Assembly: GCA_963813375.1 (NCBI GenBank)
Contig: CAWEYT010000008.1
Span: forward strand, 1 to 64,000
DNA length: 64,000 nt
Source: DASTFY01 sp963813375
GTDB lineage: Bacteria; Actinomycetota; Acidimicrobiia; Acidimicrobiales; Ilumatobacteraceae
Direction of reading: 5' to 3'
The notes below the pieces were generated by a model that worked only from the letters and a program-made list of their open reading frames with translations, made no database searches and had not been told where the DNA came from. The translations under genes were made by a program, and so were the position numbers. Below are positions 18,001 through 27,118 of this stretch, piece by piece (position 1 is the first letter of the stretch; every line of letters starts with the position of its first letter).

Positions 18001-19634
18001 GTCGGGAAGGAACACGCCGAAGAGCCCTCGGTCAGGGATGGTGCCGCCGCTCGTGACCGCCAGCCGGCGCGACCCGTCGCGGGCCCGCAGCTCGCCCCCG
18101 ACACGATCCCACACGATGCGGGGGCGCAGCTCGCCGAACTCCTCGCTCGGGTAGCGGCCGGAGAGAAGGTCGAGCACGTTGACGAGGAGGTCGTCCGTGA
18201 GGTCGGCGAAGGCGGCGCACCGGCGGACGAGGGTGGTCAGCTCGTCCACCGAGCAGGGCGCCACCGCGACGTGGGCCACGATCTGCTGCGCGAGGACATC
18301 GAGGGGGTTGCGCAGGTAGCGCGTGGATTCGATGAGCCCGTCGTGCATCCGGCGGGCGACGACCGCCGCTTCGACCAGATCGCCCCGGTGCTTGGGGAAG
18401 ATGTAGCCCCGGCTGGGCTCGCCGACCTGGTGGCCCGCCCGTCCGATGCGCTGCAGTCCGCGGCTCACCGCGCCGGGCGACTCGACCTGGATGACGAGGT
18501 CGACCGCGCCCATGTCGATGCCCAGCTCCAGGCTGGACGTGGCCACGAGCCCCCGGAGCTCACCCCGCTTGAGCTGATCCTCGATCACCACGCGCTGCTC
18601 GCGGGACAGCGAACCGTGGTGCGCCTTCACGAGATCGACCCCGGCACCGTCCGTCGTGTCGATCACGCCCTGCGCTTCGGCCGCCTCGTTGAGCCGCGCC
18701 GCCATGCGCTCGGCCAGGCGCCGGGCGTTGCAGAAGATGATCGTCGATCGGTGGGAGAGGACCAGCTCGAGGATCCTCGGGTAGATCGAGGGCCAGATGC
18801 TCTTGCGGACCGGAGCCATGGCCGCGCTGGCCGGGCCGCTGCGCAGCTCCGGGTTGGCCACCTCCTGCCCCAGGTCGCCCATGTCCTCGACCGGGATGAC
18901 GACCTCGACCTCCAGCGGCTTGCGGATGCCGACGTCCACGATCGTGACCGGCCTCGGCTCGCCCGGGGCCGCCCACCCGCCCGAGGAAGCGGGCCACCTC
19001 CTCGAGCGGGCGCTGGGTGGCCGAGAGGCCGATGCGCTGCGGCGGGCTGGTGGTGACCTCCTCCAGCCGCTCGAGCGACAGCGCCAGGTGCGCGCCCCGC
19101 TTGGTGGGCGCGAGGGCGTGGATCTCGTCGATGATCACCACCTCGACCCCGGTCAGCGTCTCCCGGGCGGAGGACGTGAGCATGAGGTACAGGCTCTCGG
19201 GCGTGGTGATCAGCAGGTCGGGCGGGCGACGGATGAGCGCCTGGCGGTCCTTGGCGCTGGTGTCCCCCGTGCGCACGCCCGACCACCGGCGCGGTGAAGG
19301 CGAGGCCGTGCCGCTCGGCGGCCAGCCCGATGCCGGCCATGGGCGCCCGCAGGTTCTTCTCGACGTCGAACGCCAGGGCCCGCAGCGGCGAGATGTACAG
19401 GACCCGGGTCCGGCGCGCCTTGTCCGGCACGGGGCTGGTGACCAGCCGGTCGATGGCCGAGAGGAAGGCCGTGAGCGTCTTGCCGCTGCCGGTCGGGGCG
19501 CAGATCAGCGTGTGATCGCCATCGACGATGGGTGGCCACCCTTGGATCTGTGCGGGCGTGGGCACGGGGAAGGACGTGGCGAACCAGGCCCGGACCGCGG
19601 GCGAGAACCGCTCCAGAACCGGGTGCTCGGCCAT
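15061..19634 (-). CDS. lhr: Lhr-type large superfamily 2 DNA helicase (five frameshifts as sequenced)
   Basis: Reconstructed length about 1522 residues, the usual size for long actinobacterial Lhr. N-terminus M-A-E-H-P-V-L-E-R-F-S; motif I A-P-T-G-S-G-K-T; motif II D-E-I-H in a second frame; motif III S-A-T-Q; motifs IV-VI (I-I-F-C-N-A-R-R; Q-R-I-G-R-A-G-H-Q) in a third frame; then the Lhr-specific winged-helix and C-terminal domains. Breaks lie near 19275, 18965, 17740, 16690 and 15650. Each is repaired by removing one base (for example GTCGGGCGTG to GTCGGCGTG). Lhr translocates on single-stranded DNA, unwinds RNA:DNA hybrids and acts in repair. All conserved motifs survive across the frames, so sequence error is more likely than decay. 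Confidence 0.85.
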
Positions 19635-19640
19635 GCCGCC

Positions 19641-19646
19641 ACGCTA
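19641..19646 (-). promoter_or_regulatory. -10 element of lhr
   Basis: TAGCGT on the minus strand, six bases before ATG 19634. Confidence 0.45.
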
Positions 19647-19725
19647 CCCACGGGGTGTCGCACGGTTTCCCGGCGGCTGACGGCGGCCGCTCCGGCCGCG
19701 GGGCCTGCGCCAGCCCGGCCCGGCC

Positions 19726-19776
19726 CGGTCTCGCGGAGATGCGTTGCGGATTCCGCCACCCAGCTCCGCGAGACCG
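19726..19776. repeat. Palindromic element 1 beside the DUF559 gene
   Basis: Outer arms of 13 bases (CGGTCTCGCGGAG and its complement) enclose an inner near-palindrome TGCGGATTCCGCCA. Over 45 bases its reverse complement matches element 2 in 43 positions. It lies 10 bases past the DUF559 stop. No T-run follows, so it is not a textbook terminator, though termination is possible. Confidence 0.85.
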
Positions 19777-19786
19777 ACGAGAGGTC

Positions 19787-20699
19787 TCACGCAGCCGTGC
19801 GCGCCAGCAGCGTCGCCCGGATGGTGTCGGCGACCCAGGACGGGCGGCGGGTGATCTGCCGCCAGGTGAAGCGCAGGACCACCCAGCCGGCCGCGACGAG
19901 CGCCGCGTCGCGCACCCGGTCACGTTCGAACCCGTGCCTGTCGAGGCCGTGACTCTCCCAGCCGTCGCACTCGATCGCCACCCGCTCGCGGAGGTAGGCG
20001 AAGTCCAGCTCCCGACCGAGCAGAGGCGGGTGGAACACGACCCGGGGAAGGCCGGCTCGATCGAGGAGGCGGACCATGGCCAGCTCGAGCGCGCTGTCCG
20101 GCGGCTTGTCGTCGATCGCCCAGTTGTCGTAGGCGGCCCGCAACGCCCGCACCCCGTGCCGGCCCGGGCGAGCGTGGCGCCTGAGCGCGCGCCGCCACAG
20201 ATCTCCGAGTGACCGAGCCATCGACCATGAACCGCTCCAGCGTGGCCGGTACCGCGCCCGGATCGACCTGACCGAGATCGAGGAGGACCCGCAGCGGGTT
20301 CGTGGCCGGGATGCCGCGGCGGCGCACCGGCCGGAGGTCGTCCAGGTCGGTCGGGGTGTGCAGTCGGAGGTTCGGCATGACGATCCGCCGGTTGCGGTTC
20401 GCCGTGGTCACGTCGACCGGACCGTCCGTGCTGACCTCGACACCCCAGAGGTAGGCGGCGGACCGATGGGAGGCCAGCGAGCCGACGCCGGACGCGAGCA
20501 CGCCCAGGAGGATCGGCTCGTTCCGGCGTCGCCGGGGCTCCCGGCAGCGCGGCCACGCCCGGCGCCAGACCAATGAGCACGCCTCGTCGAAGGCCCTGTA
20601 CCAGGCGTCGCGGTTGCGCCCGGAGGCGACGAACTGCTCCATCGTGAGAAGGCCGTGTTGGTGCAACGCCCGCCGGCGCAGCTCGGGTGAGAGATCCAT
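19787..20699 (-). CDS. DUF559 domain protein with AbiEi-like N-terminus (frameshifted near 20210)
   Basis: About 303 residues after removing one G near 20210. The N-terminal 190 residues resemble the AbiEi/antitoxin-like winged-helix region found in many actinobacterial DUF559 proteins (L-T-M-E-Q-F, S-H-R-S-A-A-Y-L-W-G-V, N-P-L-R-V-L-L-D-L). The C-terminal 110 residues form a Vsr/MutH-like PD-(D/E)xK fold: E-L-D-F-A-Y, then V-A-I-E-C-D-G-W, then A-A-G-W-V-V-L-R-F-T-W. No partner toxin gene is adjacent. The gene is bracketed by two related palindromes in opposite orientation. The function is unknown; the fold suggests a nuclease or a domesticated relative. Confidence 0.75.
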
Positions 20700-20770
20700 G
20701 GAGGAAGGGAGTGCTTGAGCGACCCCGATTCGGAAGGCCGCGATCTCACCGGAGCAGCCCCATCGGCCAG

Positions 20771-20815
20771 TCTCGCGGAGCTGGGTTGCGGAATCCGCCA
20801 CGCATCTCCGCGAGA
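20771..20815. repeat. Palindromic element 2 beside the DUF559 gene
   Basis: Ten-base arms TCTCGCGGAG/CTCCGCGAGA around an inner GCGGAATCCGC. It matches the reverse complement of element 1 in 43 of 45 positions. It sits between the aminotransferase end and the DUF559 start. Confidence 0.85.
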
Positions 20816-20830
20816 CGCGACCTTGGGCGC

Positions 20831-22101
20831 CTAGCGGCCGCGGCGTCGGCCAGTCGGCGGAGAGGTCGGTCATGGCGGCGGCCAGACGCTCGCCGGCCTC
20901 GCCGAGCAGCTCGTCGTCGAGGACGGTCGAGAGGGCCAGGAGCCCGCGCGGCGCGAGGAAGACGCCGTGGTTCAGCGCAGCCAGGTGGAACGCGGTCATC
21001 GCCGCGCCGTCCGTCCGCTCGGGCGATGGCGTCCGGGGCCACCTCGCTGAAGAAGAGCTGCAGCATCGAACCAGACCGGCGGATGCTCAACGGCACACCG
21101 GCACCGGCCGCGGCCTTGGCCAGCACGGTCTCCAACTCGGCGGCGCGGGTGGCCATCAGGTCGATCTGGTCCGCGGTGAGGTGCTGCAGCGACACCAGGC
21201 CGGCGGCCGTCGTCACCGGGTTGCCGTTGAAGGTGCCGGAGTGGAACAGCCGAGGCTTGTCCGGATCGCACAGCGCGAGCAGGTCGGCCCGGCCCCCGAC
21301 GGCGCCGACGGGGAATCCGCCGCCGATGATCTTGCCCATGGCGGTGAGGTCGGGCGAGAGGCCCAGGACGGCCTGCGCGCCGCCGGTCGACAGGCGGAGC
21401 GTGATGACCTCGTCCAGGACGAACACCGCGCCAGCCGCTCGCGCCGCCCGCCCGATCCGCTCGAGCCCGTCCGCCGTCGCCGCGACCAGCCCACCGGAGC
21501 CCATCACGGGCTCCAGGATCACGGCCGCCACCTCGTCGCCCCGCTCCGCCAGCACGGCCTCGAACGCAGCGGGATCGTCGTAGGTCGCGAGCAGCGTGTC
21601 CGGCCCCTCGTGCCCGAAGGTGCCGCACTCGAAGTGCGGCGCGGAGCCGTGGTAGCCGTAGCGGGCCATCAGCACCTTCCGGCGGCCGGTGGCGACGCGG
21701 GCGATCTCGACCGCCACCATGGTGGCCTCGCTCCCCGAGTTCGTGAACCGCAGCTGCTCGACCGATGGCACCCGGGCCACGATCTCCTCGGCGAGGGCGA
21801 CCGCGTGCCGGTTGCGAGCGGGCCAGTTGGTCCCGTCGTCCATGGCCGCCCGGGCGGCGGCGAGGATGGGCCCGTAGGCGTTGCCGTGGACGAGGCTCGT
21901 GAAGTTCCCGATCAGGTCCAGGTAGCGGTTCCCGTCGAGGTCGGTCAGCCAGGGGCCGGCGCCTTGCACCATGGTGAGCTGGTAGGGCGGGTGGTGGCCG
22001 GCGGCACGCGTGTCCCCGCCCGGCATCACCCGGCGGGCAGCGGCGGCGTGCTCGGCCGACGCGGGGGTCCGGTCCCGGAAGCTCTGCTCGATCGCGCTCA
22101 T
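20831..22101 (-). CDS. Class III PLP-dependent aminotransferase, glutamate-1-semialdehyde aminomutase-like (frameshifted)
   Basis: About 422 residues after correction. Features seen: P-G-G-D-T-R near the N-terminus, T-N-S-G-S-E-A-T-M phosphate-binding motif, F-V-L-D-E-V-I-T-L-R with the PLP-pyridine aspartate, and G-K-I-I-G-G-G-F-P-V-G with the Schiff-base lysine. The G-S-G-G-L-V-A and G-T-F-N-G-N-P motifs place it near HemL. True HemL carries a more conserved start, and no hemA/B/C/D is nearby, so a general aminotransferase or mutase is equally possible. One break near 21010 is clear; a second near 20840 is inferred, because otherwise the frame runs into the DUF559 gene. The end at 20831 depends on that. 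Confidence 0.75.
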
Positions 22102-22164
22102 GGCTCCAGCGTGGCACGCCGACAGGGCGGGCGGTCGAGGCCGTGGGGGTCGATGGCCCGGCAG

Positions 22165-22170
22165 TAGGCT
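22165..22170 (+). promoter_or_regulatory. -10 element of the dtxR-like gene
   Basis: TAGGCT, six bases before ATG 22177; no Shine-Dalgarno sequence. Confidence 0.5.
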
Positions 22171-22176
22171 GGAACC

Positions 22177-22839
22177 ATGCCCGCACCCGGAGAGCACCAT
22201 CCCGCCTTCGAGGAGTACTGCGAGTGCATCTACGAGCTGGACGAGGACGACGTCGACGTCATCCAGGCGCGCATCGCCGACCGGCTCCACGTCTCCCGGC
22301 CCGCGGTGTCGGAGATGATCAAGCGCCTCGAGGTCGAGGGGCTGGCGCACTCCGAGCGCAGCAAGATCGCGCTCACGCCGGCCGGCTTGGAGCTGGCCGA
22401 GCGGGTGGTCCGCCGTCACCGCCTGGCCGAGCGGTTCCTCACCGACATCCTCGGCCTCTCGTGGGCGGACGCTCACCAGGAGGCCGGCAGGTGGGAGCAC
22501 GTCATGTCGATCGAGGTCGAGCAGGCCATGAACCGCCTGCTCGGTGACCCCACCACCTGCCCGCACGGCAACCCCATCCCGGGCTCGGACTACGAGGCGC
22601 CCGACGCCAGCCGGCTGGTCGACGTGCAGGTGGGGACCATCTTCACGGTCACCCGCATCCCGGAGGAGCTGGAGTTCACGCCCGGTCTGCTCGACTTCCT
22701 GGAGTCGTCATCCATCCAGCCGGGCCACAGCGGACGCGTCACCGCCGCCTCGCCCGACGGGACCATGACCGTCGAGATCGACGGCAACCACGTGGGCGTG
22801 GGCAGCTTCGCCAGCGCCCGCATCCTCGTCACCGCCTGA
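22177..22839 (+). CDS. DtxR/IdeR-family metal-dependent repressor
   Basis: 220 residues. Winged helix at the N-terminus (Y-C-E-C-I-Y-E-L, V-S-R-P-A-V-S-E-M-I-K-R-L recognition helix), dimerisation/metal domain with H-R-L-A-E-R-F-L and E-A-G-R-W-E-H-V-M-S, then T-T-C-P-H-G-N-P-I-P and a C-terminal SH3-like FeoA domain (S-I-Q-P-G-H-S-G-R-V). Length and motifs match DtxR/IdeR. It uses Fe2+ (or Mn2+) to bind DNA. The convergent bacterioferritin and nearby Bfd and heme genes support an iron-responsive role. Manganese-type MntR is the alternative. Confidence 0.88.
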   Translation: MPAPGEHHPAFEEYCECIYELDEDDVDVIQARIADRLHVSRPAVSEMIKRLEVEGLAHSERSKIALTPAGLELAERVVRRHRLAERFLTDILGLSWADAHQEAGRWEHVMSIEVEQAMNRLLGDPTTCPHGNPIPGSDYEAPDASRLVDVQVGTIFTVTRIPEELEFTPGLLDFLESSSIQPGHSGRVTAASPDGTMTVEIDGNHVGVGSFASARILVTA

Positions 22840-22855
22840 GGCGAGCCCGGCAGGA

Positions 22856-22883
22856 GCCGGCCCGCTGATCAGTAGGGGCCGGC
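22856..22883. terminator. Bidirectional hairpin between dtxR-like gene and bfr
   Basis: Arms GCCGGCCC and GGGCCGGC with a 12-base loop, between two converging genes. There is no T-run, which is common for actinobacterial terminators. Confidence 0.5.
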
Positions 22884-22892
22884 AGCGCAGAT

Positions 22893-23360
22893 CTAATGCA
22901 GTTGCTGCGCCAGGTAGTTCTCGATGCCGATCTGGCGGATCGTCTCCAGCTGGGTCTCCAGCCAGTCGACGTGCTCTTCCTCCGACACCAGGATGTCCTC
23001 CAGCAGTTCCCGCGTGCCGTTGTCACCCACCTCGACGCACAGCGCGATGCCGTGGTTGAGGCGGGGGACGGCCTCGTACTCGACACCCAGATCGAGCTGT
23101 AGTTGCTCCTGCACCGACTCACCGACTTGCACCGGGAACAACCGCTGCATGTTGGGCGTGCCCTCGAAGTACAGGATGCGCTCGATGAGCCGCTCGGCGT
23201 GCTTCATCTCGTCGATCGACTCGTTGCGCAGGTGCTCGGCCCGGCGCTCGTAGCCCCAGTTGGCCGACATCTTGGCGTGGATGAAGTACTGGTTGATGGC
23301 CGTCAGCTCGCCCGTGAGCACCTCGTTCAGCGCTTCGATGACCCGGTCGTCGCCTTGCAT
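22893..23360 (-). CDS. bfr: Bacterioferritin
   Basis: 155 residues, the normal size. Ferritin-like four-helix bundle with ferroxidase ligands in L-T-G-E-L-T-A-I-N-Q-Y (Glu), D-E-M-K-H-A-E (Glu, His) and S-E-E-E-H-V-D-W-L-E (Glu, His). It stores iron as a mineral in a 24-subunit shell. M-Q-R-L-F is present where the heme-binding methionine lies in heme-containing forms, though the exact residue needs alignment. ATG 23360 has TAGGGT seven bases upstream, so it is probably leaderless; GTG 23369 is an alternative. Bfd is encoded just upstream on the same strand. Confidence 0.95.
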   Translation of the reverse strand: MQGDDRVIEALNEVLTGELTAINQYFIHAKMSANWGYERRAEHLRNESIDEMKHAERLIERILYFEGTPNMQRLFPVQVGESVQEQLQLDLGVEYEAVPRLNHGIALCVEVGDNGTRELLEDILVSEEEHVDWLETQLETIRQIGIENYLAQQLH

Positions 23361-23386
23361 GGCGGGCACCCTACCCGGGTGCCGCC
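23361..23386 (-). promoter_or_regulatory. Hairpin and -10 element immediately upstream of bfr
   Basis: GGCGG and CACCC pair with GGGTGCCGCC, with a one-base bulge and a short loop, ending exactly at the bfr ATG. The -10 candidate TAGGGT (23368-23373) lies inside the palindrome. It may act as a bfd terminator, an operator, or both. Confidence 0.4.
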
Positions 23387-23393
23387 TGACCCC

Positions 23394-23594
23394 TCAGGCG
23401 ACGGAGAAGATGGCCGTCCGGTGCTCGATCGTGCGCACCCGGGCCACGGCGGCTTCGACCGCGTCCAGGCAGCCACCGCAGTCGAGCCCGGCACCACACA
23501 GCGCCTGAGTGGCGTCGAGGTCGCCACCCGAAGCGAGCGCGGCCGTGTGGATCACCCGGTCGTTCACGCAGCGGCAGTGGCACACGAGAGCCAT
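23394..23594 (-). CDS. bfd: Bacterioferritin-associated ferredoxin (Bfd-like, [2Fe-2S])
   Basis: 66 residues. Cysteines at 5, 7, 39 and 42 (C-H-C near the start and C-G-G-C) match the spacing of Bfd, which passes electrons to bacterioferritin so that stored iron can be released. An extra Cys9 and Cys33 are present. It is encoded directly upstream of bfr on the same strand, the expected partner. Upstream lies a DtxR-like iron box, so repression under iron-replete conditions is likely. Confidence 0.88.
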   Translation of the reverse strand: MALVCHCRCVNDRVIHTAALASGGDLDATQALCGAGLDCGGCLDAVEAAVARVRTIEHRTAIFSVA

Positions 23595-23604
23595 AGAAGA
23601 AGCG

Positions 23605-23618
23605 TTAGGGTACCTGAA
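23605..23618. promoter_or_regulatory. Candidate DtxR/IdeR iron box upstream of bfd
   Basis: TTAGGGTACCTGAA resembles the half-sites of the IdeR consensus (TTAGG...CCTAA) but is imperfect. It lies 10 bases before the bfd start and overlaps its probable promoter. The encoded DtxR-like protein is 800 bases away. Confidence 0.4.
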
Positions 23619-23685
23619 CATCCCGAGGTTGTCCACCTTCACCACCCTCGGTGGGCGTGGGAGGCGGGAGAGAGCCGGACAGGGC

Positions 23686-25853
23686 TCAGTGGGCCGGCGC
23701 GTCGGCCTCCGCAGGGTCCACCGCCGGGTCCACCGCGGGATCAACGAGAGCCTCGGGGAGTGGCTCTGCGTGGACGATGGCCAGCCGGCGCGTCGCCCGA
23801 GTGAGGGCCACGTAGAGCGCGCGGAGGCCCTGGCGCTCCTCGGCCACGACCGTGGCCGGCTCGACGAGCACCACCCCGTCCAGCTCGAGACCCTTCGCCA
23901 GCTCGACGGGCACGATGGTGACGTCGGCCCCCAGACCGGTGCGGCTGGCCATTTCGAACGGCACGCCCTCCAGCTCGAGCGCGGCCACCACCGTGCCGAC
24001 CGACGACGCCGGCGCCACGACGGCGATGCCGGCGTCGCCGAGATCAGCCTGGAGCGCGCGCACCGCGGCGACCACGCCGGCGCCGAGCTCATCGGGCCCC
24101 ACCCGCCGCACGTCGGGAAGGGCATCGCCCTCCCGCACGGCTTCGGGCGGCGCGATCTGCGGCGCCGCGACCCGCAGGATGCGGTTGGCCATGGCCATGA
24201 TCTGGCCCGGGATGCGGTAGCCGATGGTCAGCTCGACGACGCGGGCGGGCCGGCGGTCGGGCAGGTGCGCCAGCACCTCGCTCCAGTCGTCCGGCGCGAA
24301 CGGACCGGTGGCCTGGGCGATGTCCCCGACGACCGTCATCGAGCCGTTGAGCGATCGGCGGGCCACCATCCGCAGCTGCATGGGCGTGAGGTCCTGCACC
24401 TCGTCGACGACGATGTGGCCGTAGGTCCGGATGTCCCCCTCGGCGCCGTTGCCGCTGCGGCTGGCCCGGGGACCGAGCAGCTCGCGCGCCTCGTCGAGCA
24501 GGGCGACATCGGCTTCCGACCACGACGCCGGCTGACCGTTGGTGTGCCGCGGGCGGTGCAGGGCCATCCACTCGTCGTCGGCCAGCCACTTCGACGCCGC
24601 CAGGCGCAGCAACGCCCGGGAGCCGAAGAGGTCGTGGAGCAGCTCGGCCGGGGTCAGCACCGGCCACATCCGCTCGAGGACCTCCCGCACCTCGTCGAGG
24701 TGGCGGGTGCGGTCCCGCACCTGGTCAGGCGTGGTCTCGATGCGGCTGCTGGCCGCCAGCGCGGTGAACACCTCCGTCTCCACGAAGCGCCGGGCGGCGT
24801 TGTGACGGCGGAACCGGCGCCGGGCCGCCTTCACGATGCGGTCGCTGTCGGCGACGGTCAGCCGGAGCGTGGTCACGCCGTAGGGGACGACCAGGTCCTC
24901 CCGCAGCGGGCGCTCGCGGTCGTGCACCGCCTTGGTCAGCACCCGCGCCATGCGGGCGTCACCCTTCACGCGGGCGGCCTGGCGGGAGTCCGTGGCGCCG
25001 AGCTCCACGTCCGGCACCAGGTCGGCCAGGACGACCAGCTCGACGCCGGCCTCGCCGAGCGAGGGCAGCACCTGGTCGATGTAGCGCAGGAAGACCCGGT
25101 TGGGACCGACCACGAGGACGCCCTGGTCCTCCAGCGGGAACCGGTAGGTGTAGAGGAGATAGGCGGCCCGGTGCAGCGCCACCACCGTCTTGCCGGTGCC
25201 GGGGCCGCCCTGGACCACGAGGACGCCGGGCTGGGGCGAACGGATGATCTCGTCCTGCTGGGCCTGGATGGTGCCGACGATGTCGCCGAGCTGGCCGGTG
25301 CGGCGGGTCTCCAACGCGGCCAGCAGGGTGGAGTAGCCCGACAGGCCGCCCTCGCCGGTGACACCGAGGTGGCCCTCGCCGAACAGCTCGTCCTCGATGG
25401 CGAGGATCTGGCGGCCCTTGGTGGCGAAGTGCCGCCGGCGGGCCAGGCCCATCGGGTCGCGCCCGGTCGCCCGGTAGAAGGGCTCGGCCACCGGCGCCCG
25501 CCAGTCGATGACGACCGGCTCCCGCTCCTCGTCGGCCACCGCCAGCCGGCCGATGTGGTACGACTCGACGCCCTGCCCGTCGAGGCCCTGCCCGTCGAGC
25601 CGTGCAGCCCACCCTCACCGGCCCGGTCGATGCGGCCGAAGACCAGCGCTGCCTGTCCCAGGTCGAGCTGGGTCAGGCGGTTCACCAGGGCCTCGTCGAA
25701 GACCTCACGCTCGTAGCGGGCCTGGAACGTCCCGCCGAGCCCCGCCTCCGTGAGGTTGCGCAGCTTCCAGGCGTCCTCGCGGGTCCGCTCCAGGCATTCG
25801 TACGCGCGGTCCACGTACGCCTGCTCTTGGGCCAGATCGGGGTGCTGCGTCAT
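23686..25853 (-). CDS. helD: UvrD/Rep-superfamily helicase, HelD-like (frameshifted near 25600)
   Basis: About 722 residues after adding one base near 25600. The N-terminus (M-T-Q-H-P-D-L-A-Q-E-Q-A-Y-V) is a coiled-coil arm; then comes V-I-D-W-R-A-P-V-A-E-P-F-Y-R-A, a hallmark of HelD. Walker A is G-G-P-G-T-G-K-T, Walker B V-D-E-V-Q-D-L-T, motif IV G-Y-R-I-P and motif VI V-A-L-T-R-A-T-R-R-L. HelD proteins bind RNA polymerase and free stalled complexes; some give rifamycin tolerance. The break coincides with a 15-base tandem duplication at 25570-25599, so slippage may be the cause. The C-terminal D-P-A-V repeats are low complexity. Confidence 0.85.
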
Positions 25854-26030
25854 ACCGGGTTGCTCGAGGCTCCGCTGCGCTTCGTGCTGTTGGAATCGGT
25901 CATGTCGACGTGCCCCCTGGGGGGGTCGTGTCACCCTAGCCGCCCGCCTGACAGATTTCCTCGGCGACCTCGGGTCGGCGAGACGGGCACCTACCGACCG
26001 GCGGACCGCCGAACGGGCGCCGAGGCCCTC

Positions 26031-26036
26031 TAGCGT
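26031..26036 (+). promoter_or_regulatory. -10 element of the heme operon
   Basis: TAGCGT, eight bases before the hemE ATG; no ribosome binding site between. Confidence 0.45.
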
Positions 26037-26044
26037 GCGGACCG

Positions 26045-27094
26045 ATGACCGCTCCGGCCGACGCCGCCTTCCTGGCCGCCTGCCGGAGCGAGCCCACCGC
26101 TCACACGCCGGTGTGGTTCATGCGCCAGGCGGGGCGCTCGCTGCCCGAGTACCGGGCCGTGCGGGGCGAAGGCAGCATCCTCGACGCCATCAGGCAGCCG
26201 GACCTGGCCACCGAGATCACGCTCCAGCCGGTGCGCCGCTACGGCGTGGACGCCGCCGTGCTGTACAGCGACATCGTCGTCCCGGTCCACGCCGTGGGGT
26301 TCGGGGTCGACGTGACCCCGGGGACCGGGCCCGTCGTCGCCGAGCCCTTCCGCCGCCGGGCCGACCTCGGCCGGCTGCGCCCGCTGGAGCCGGAGGAGGA
26401 CACGCCGTACGTCCTCGAGACCGTCCGGCTGCTGGCCAAGGAGCTGACCGTGCCGCTGATCGGGTTCGCCGGCGCCCCGTTCACCGTCGCCAGCTACCTC
26501 GTGGAGGGCCAGCCGTCCCGTACCTACGCCCGGACGAAGGCGCTGATGCTGGGCGATGAGCCGCTCTGGCACGACCTGATGGAGCGACTGGCCGGCCTGG
26601 CGCTGGAGTCGCTGCGCAGCCAGGTGGCGGCCGGAGCACAGGCGGTCCAGCTCTTCGACTCCTGGGCCGGGGCGTTGGCTCCGGCCGACTACGAGCGCTA
26701 CGTCCTCCCCCACAGCCGCCGCGTGCTGGAGGGCCTCGCCGACCTCGACGTGGTCCGCATCCACTTCGGCGTCGACACCGGCGAGCTGCTCGGGCTGCTG
26801 ACCCAGGCCGGTCCGGACGTCGTCGGCGTCGACTGGCGCACGCCGCTCGACGCGGCCCGACGGCGCATCGACACAGCCGCCGGCGGTCGTGCGGTGGGCG
26901 TGCAGGGCAACCTGGACCCGGCCGTGTGCCTGTGTCCGTGGGAGGTCGTGGAGGCGAAGGTCCGCGAGGTCCTCGCGGCCAACGGCGATCGGCCGGGCCA
27001 CGTCTTCAACCTCGGCCACGGCGTGCTCCCGGAGACCGATCCGGGGATCCTGGAGCAGGTGGTCACCACCGTCCACGACCTCACCCGCCGGTGA
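26045..27094 (+). CDS. hemE: Uroporphyrinogen decarboxylase
   Basis: 349 residues, full length. The signature W-F-M-R-Q-A-G-R-S-L-P-E-Y-R (residues 24-37) with two substrate-binding arginines, Y-S-D-I-V-V-P with the catalytic aspartate region, and G-F-A-G-A-P-F-T-V-A-S-Y are all present. It converts uroporphyrinogen III to coproporphyrinogen III in the cytosol. First gene of hemE-hemH-hemY, the gene set of the coproporphyrin-dependent route used by actinobacteria. A 14-base tandem duplication follows its stop. Confidence 0.96.
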   Translation: MTAPADAAFLAACRSEPTAHTPVWFMRQAGRSLPEYRAVRGEGSILDAIRQPDLATEITLQPVRRYGVDAAVLYSDIVVPVHAVGFGVDVTPGTGPVVAEPFRRRADLGRLRPLEPEEDTPYVLETVRLLAKELTVPLIGFAGAPFTVASYLVEGQPSRTYARTKALMLGDEPLWHDLMERLAGLALESLRSQVAAGAQAVQLFDSWAGALAPADYERYVLPHSRRVLEGLADLDVVRIHFGVDTGELLGLLTQAGPDVVGVDWRTPLDAARRRIDTAAGGRAVGVQGNLDPAVCLCPWEVVEAKVREVLAANGDRPGHVFNLGHGVLPETDPGILEQVVTTVHDLTRR

Positions 27095-27114
27095 CCGAAC
27101 GCCGGTGACCGAAC
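27087..27114. repeat. 14-bp tandem duplication between hemE and hemH
   Basis: GCCGGTGACCGAAC occurs twice head to tail, spanning the hemE stop and the spacer before hemH. It looks like a small slippage duplication. Confidence 0.8.
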
Positions 27115-27118
27115 GTCG

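Noticed and set aside
15061..19634. lhr as a true pseudogene
   Set aside because: All helicase motifs and family domains survive across frames, and each break needs only one base. Genuine decay would also have produced stops and substitutions.
19920..20999. Aminotransferase-DUF559 fusion
   Set aside because: The open frame crosses a palindromic element and a stretch unlike either family. A one-base correction near 20840 restores a stop, and the DUF559 family start is at 20699.
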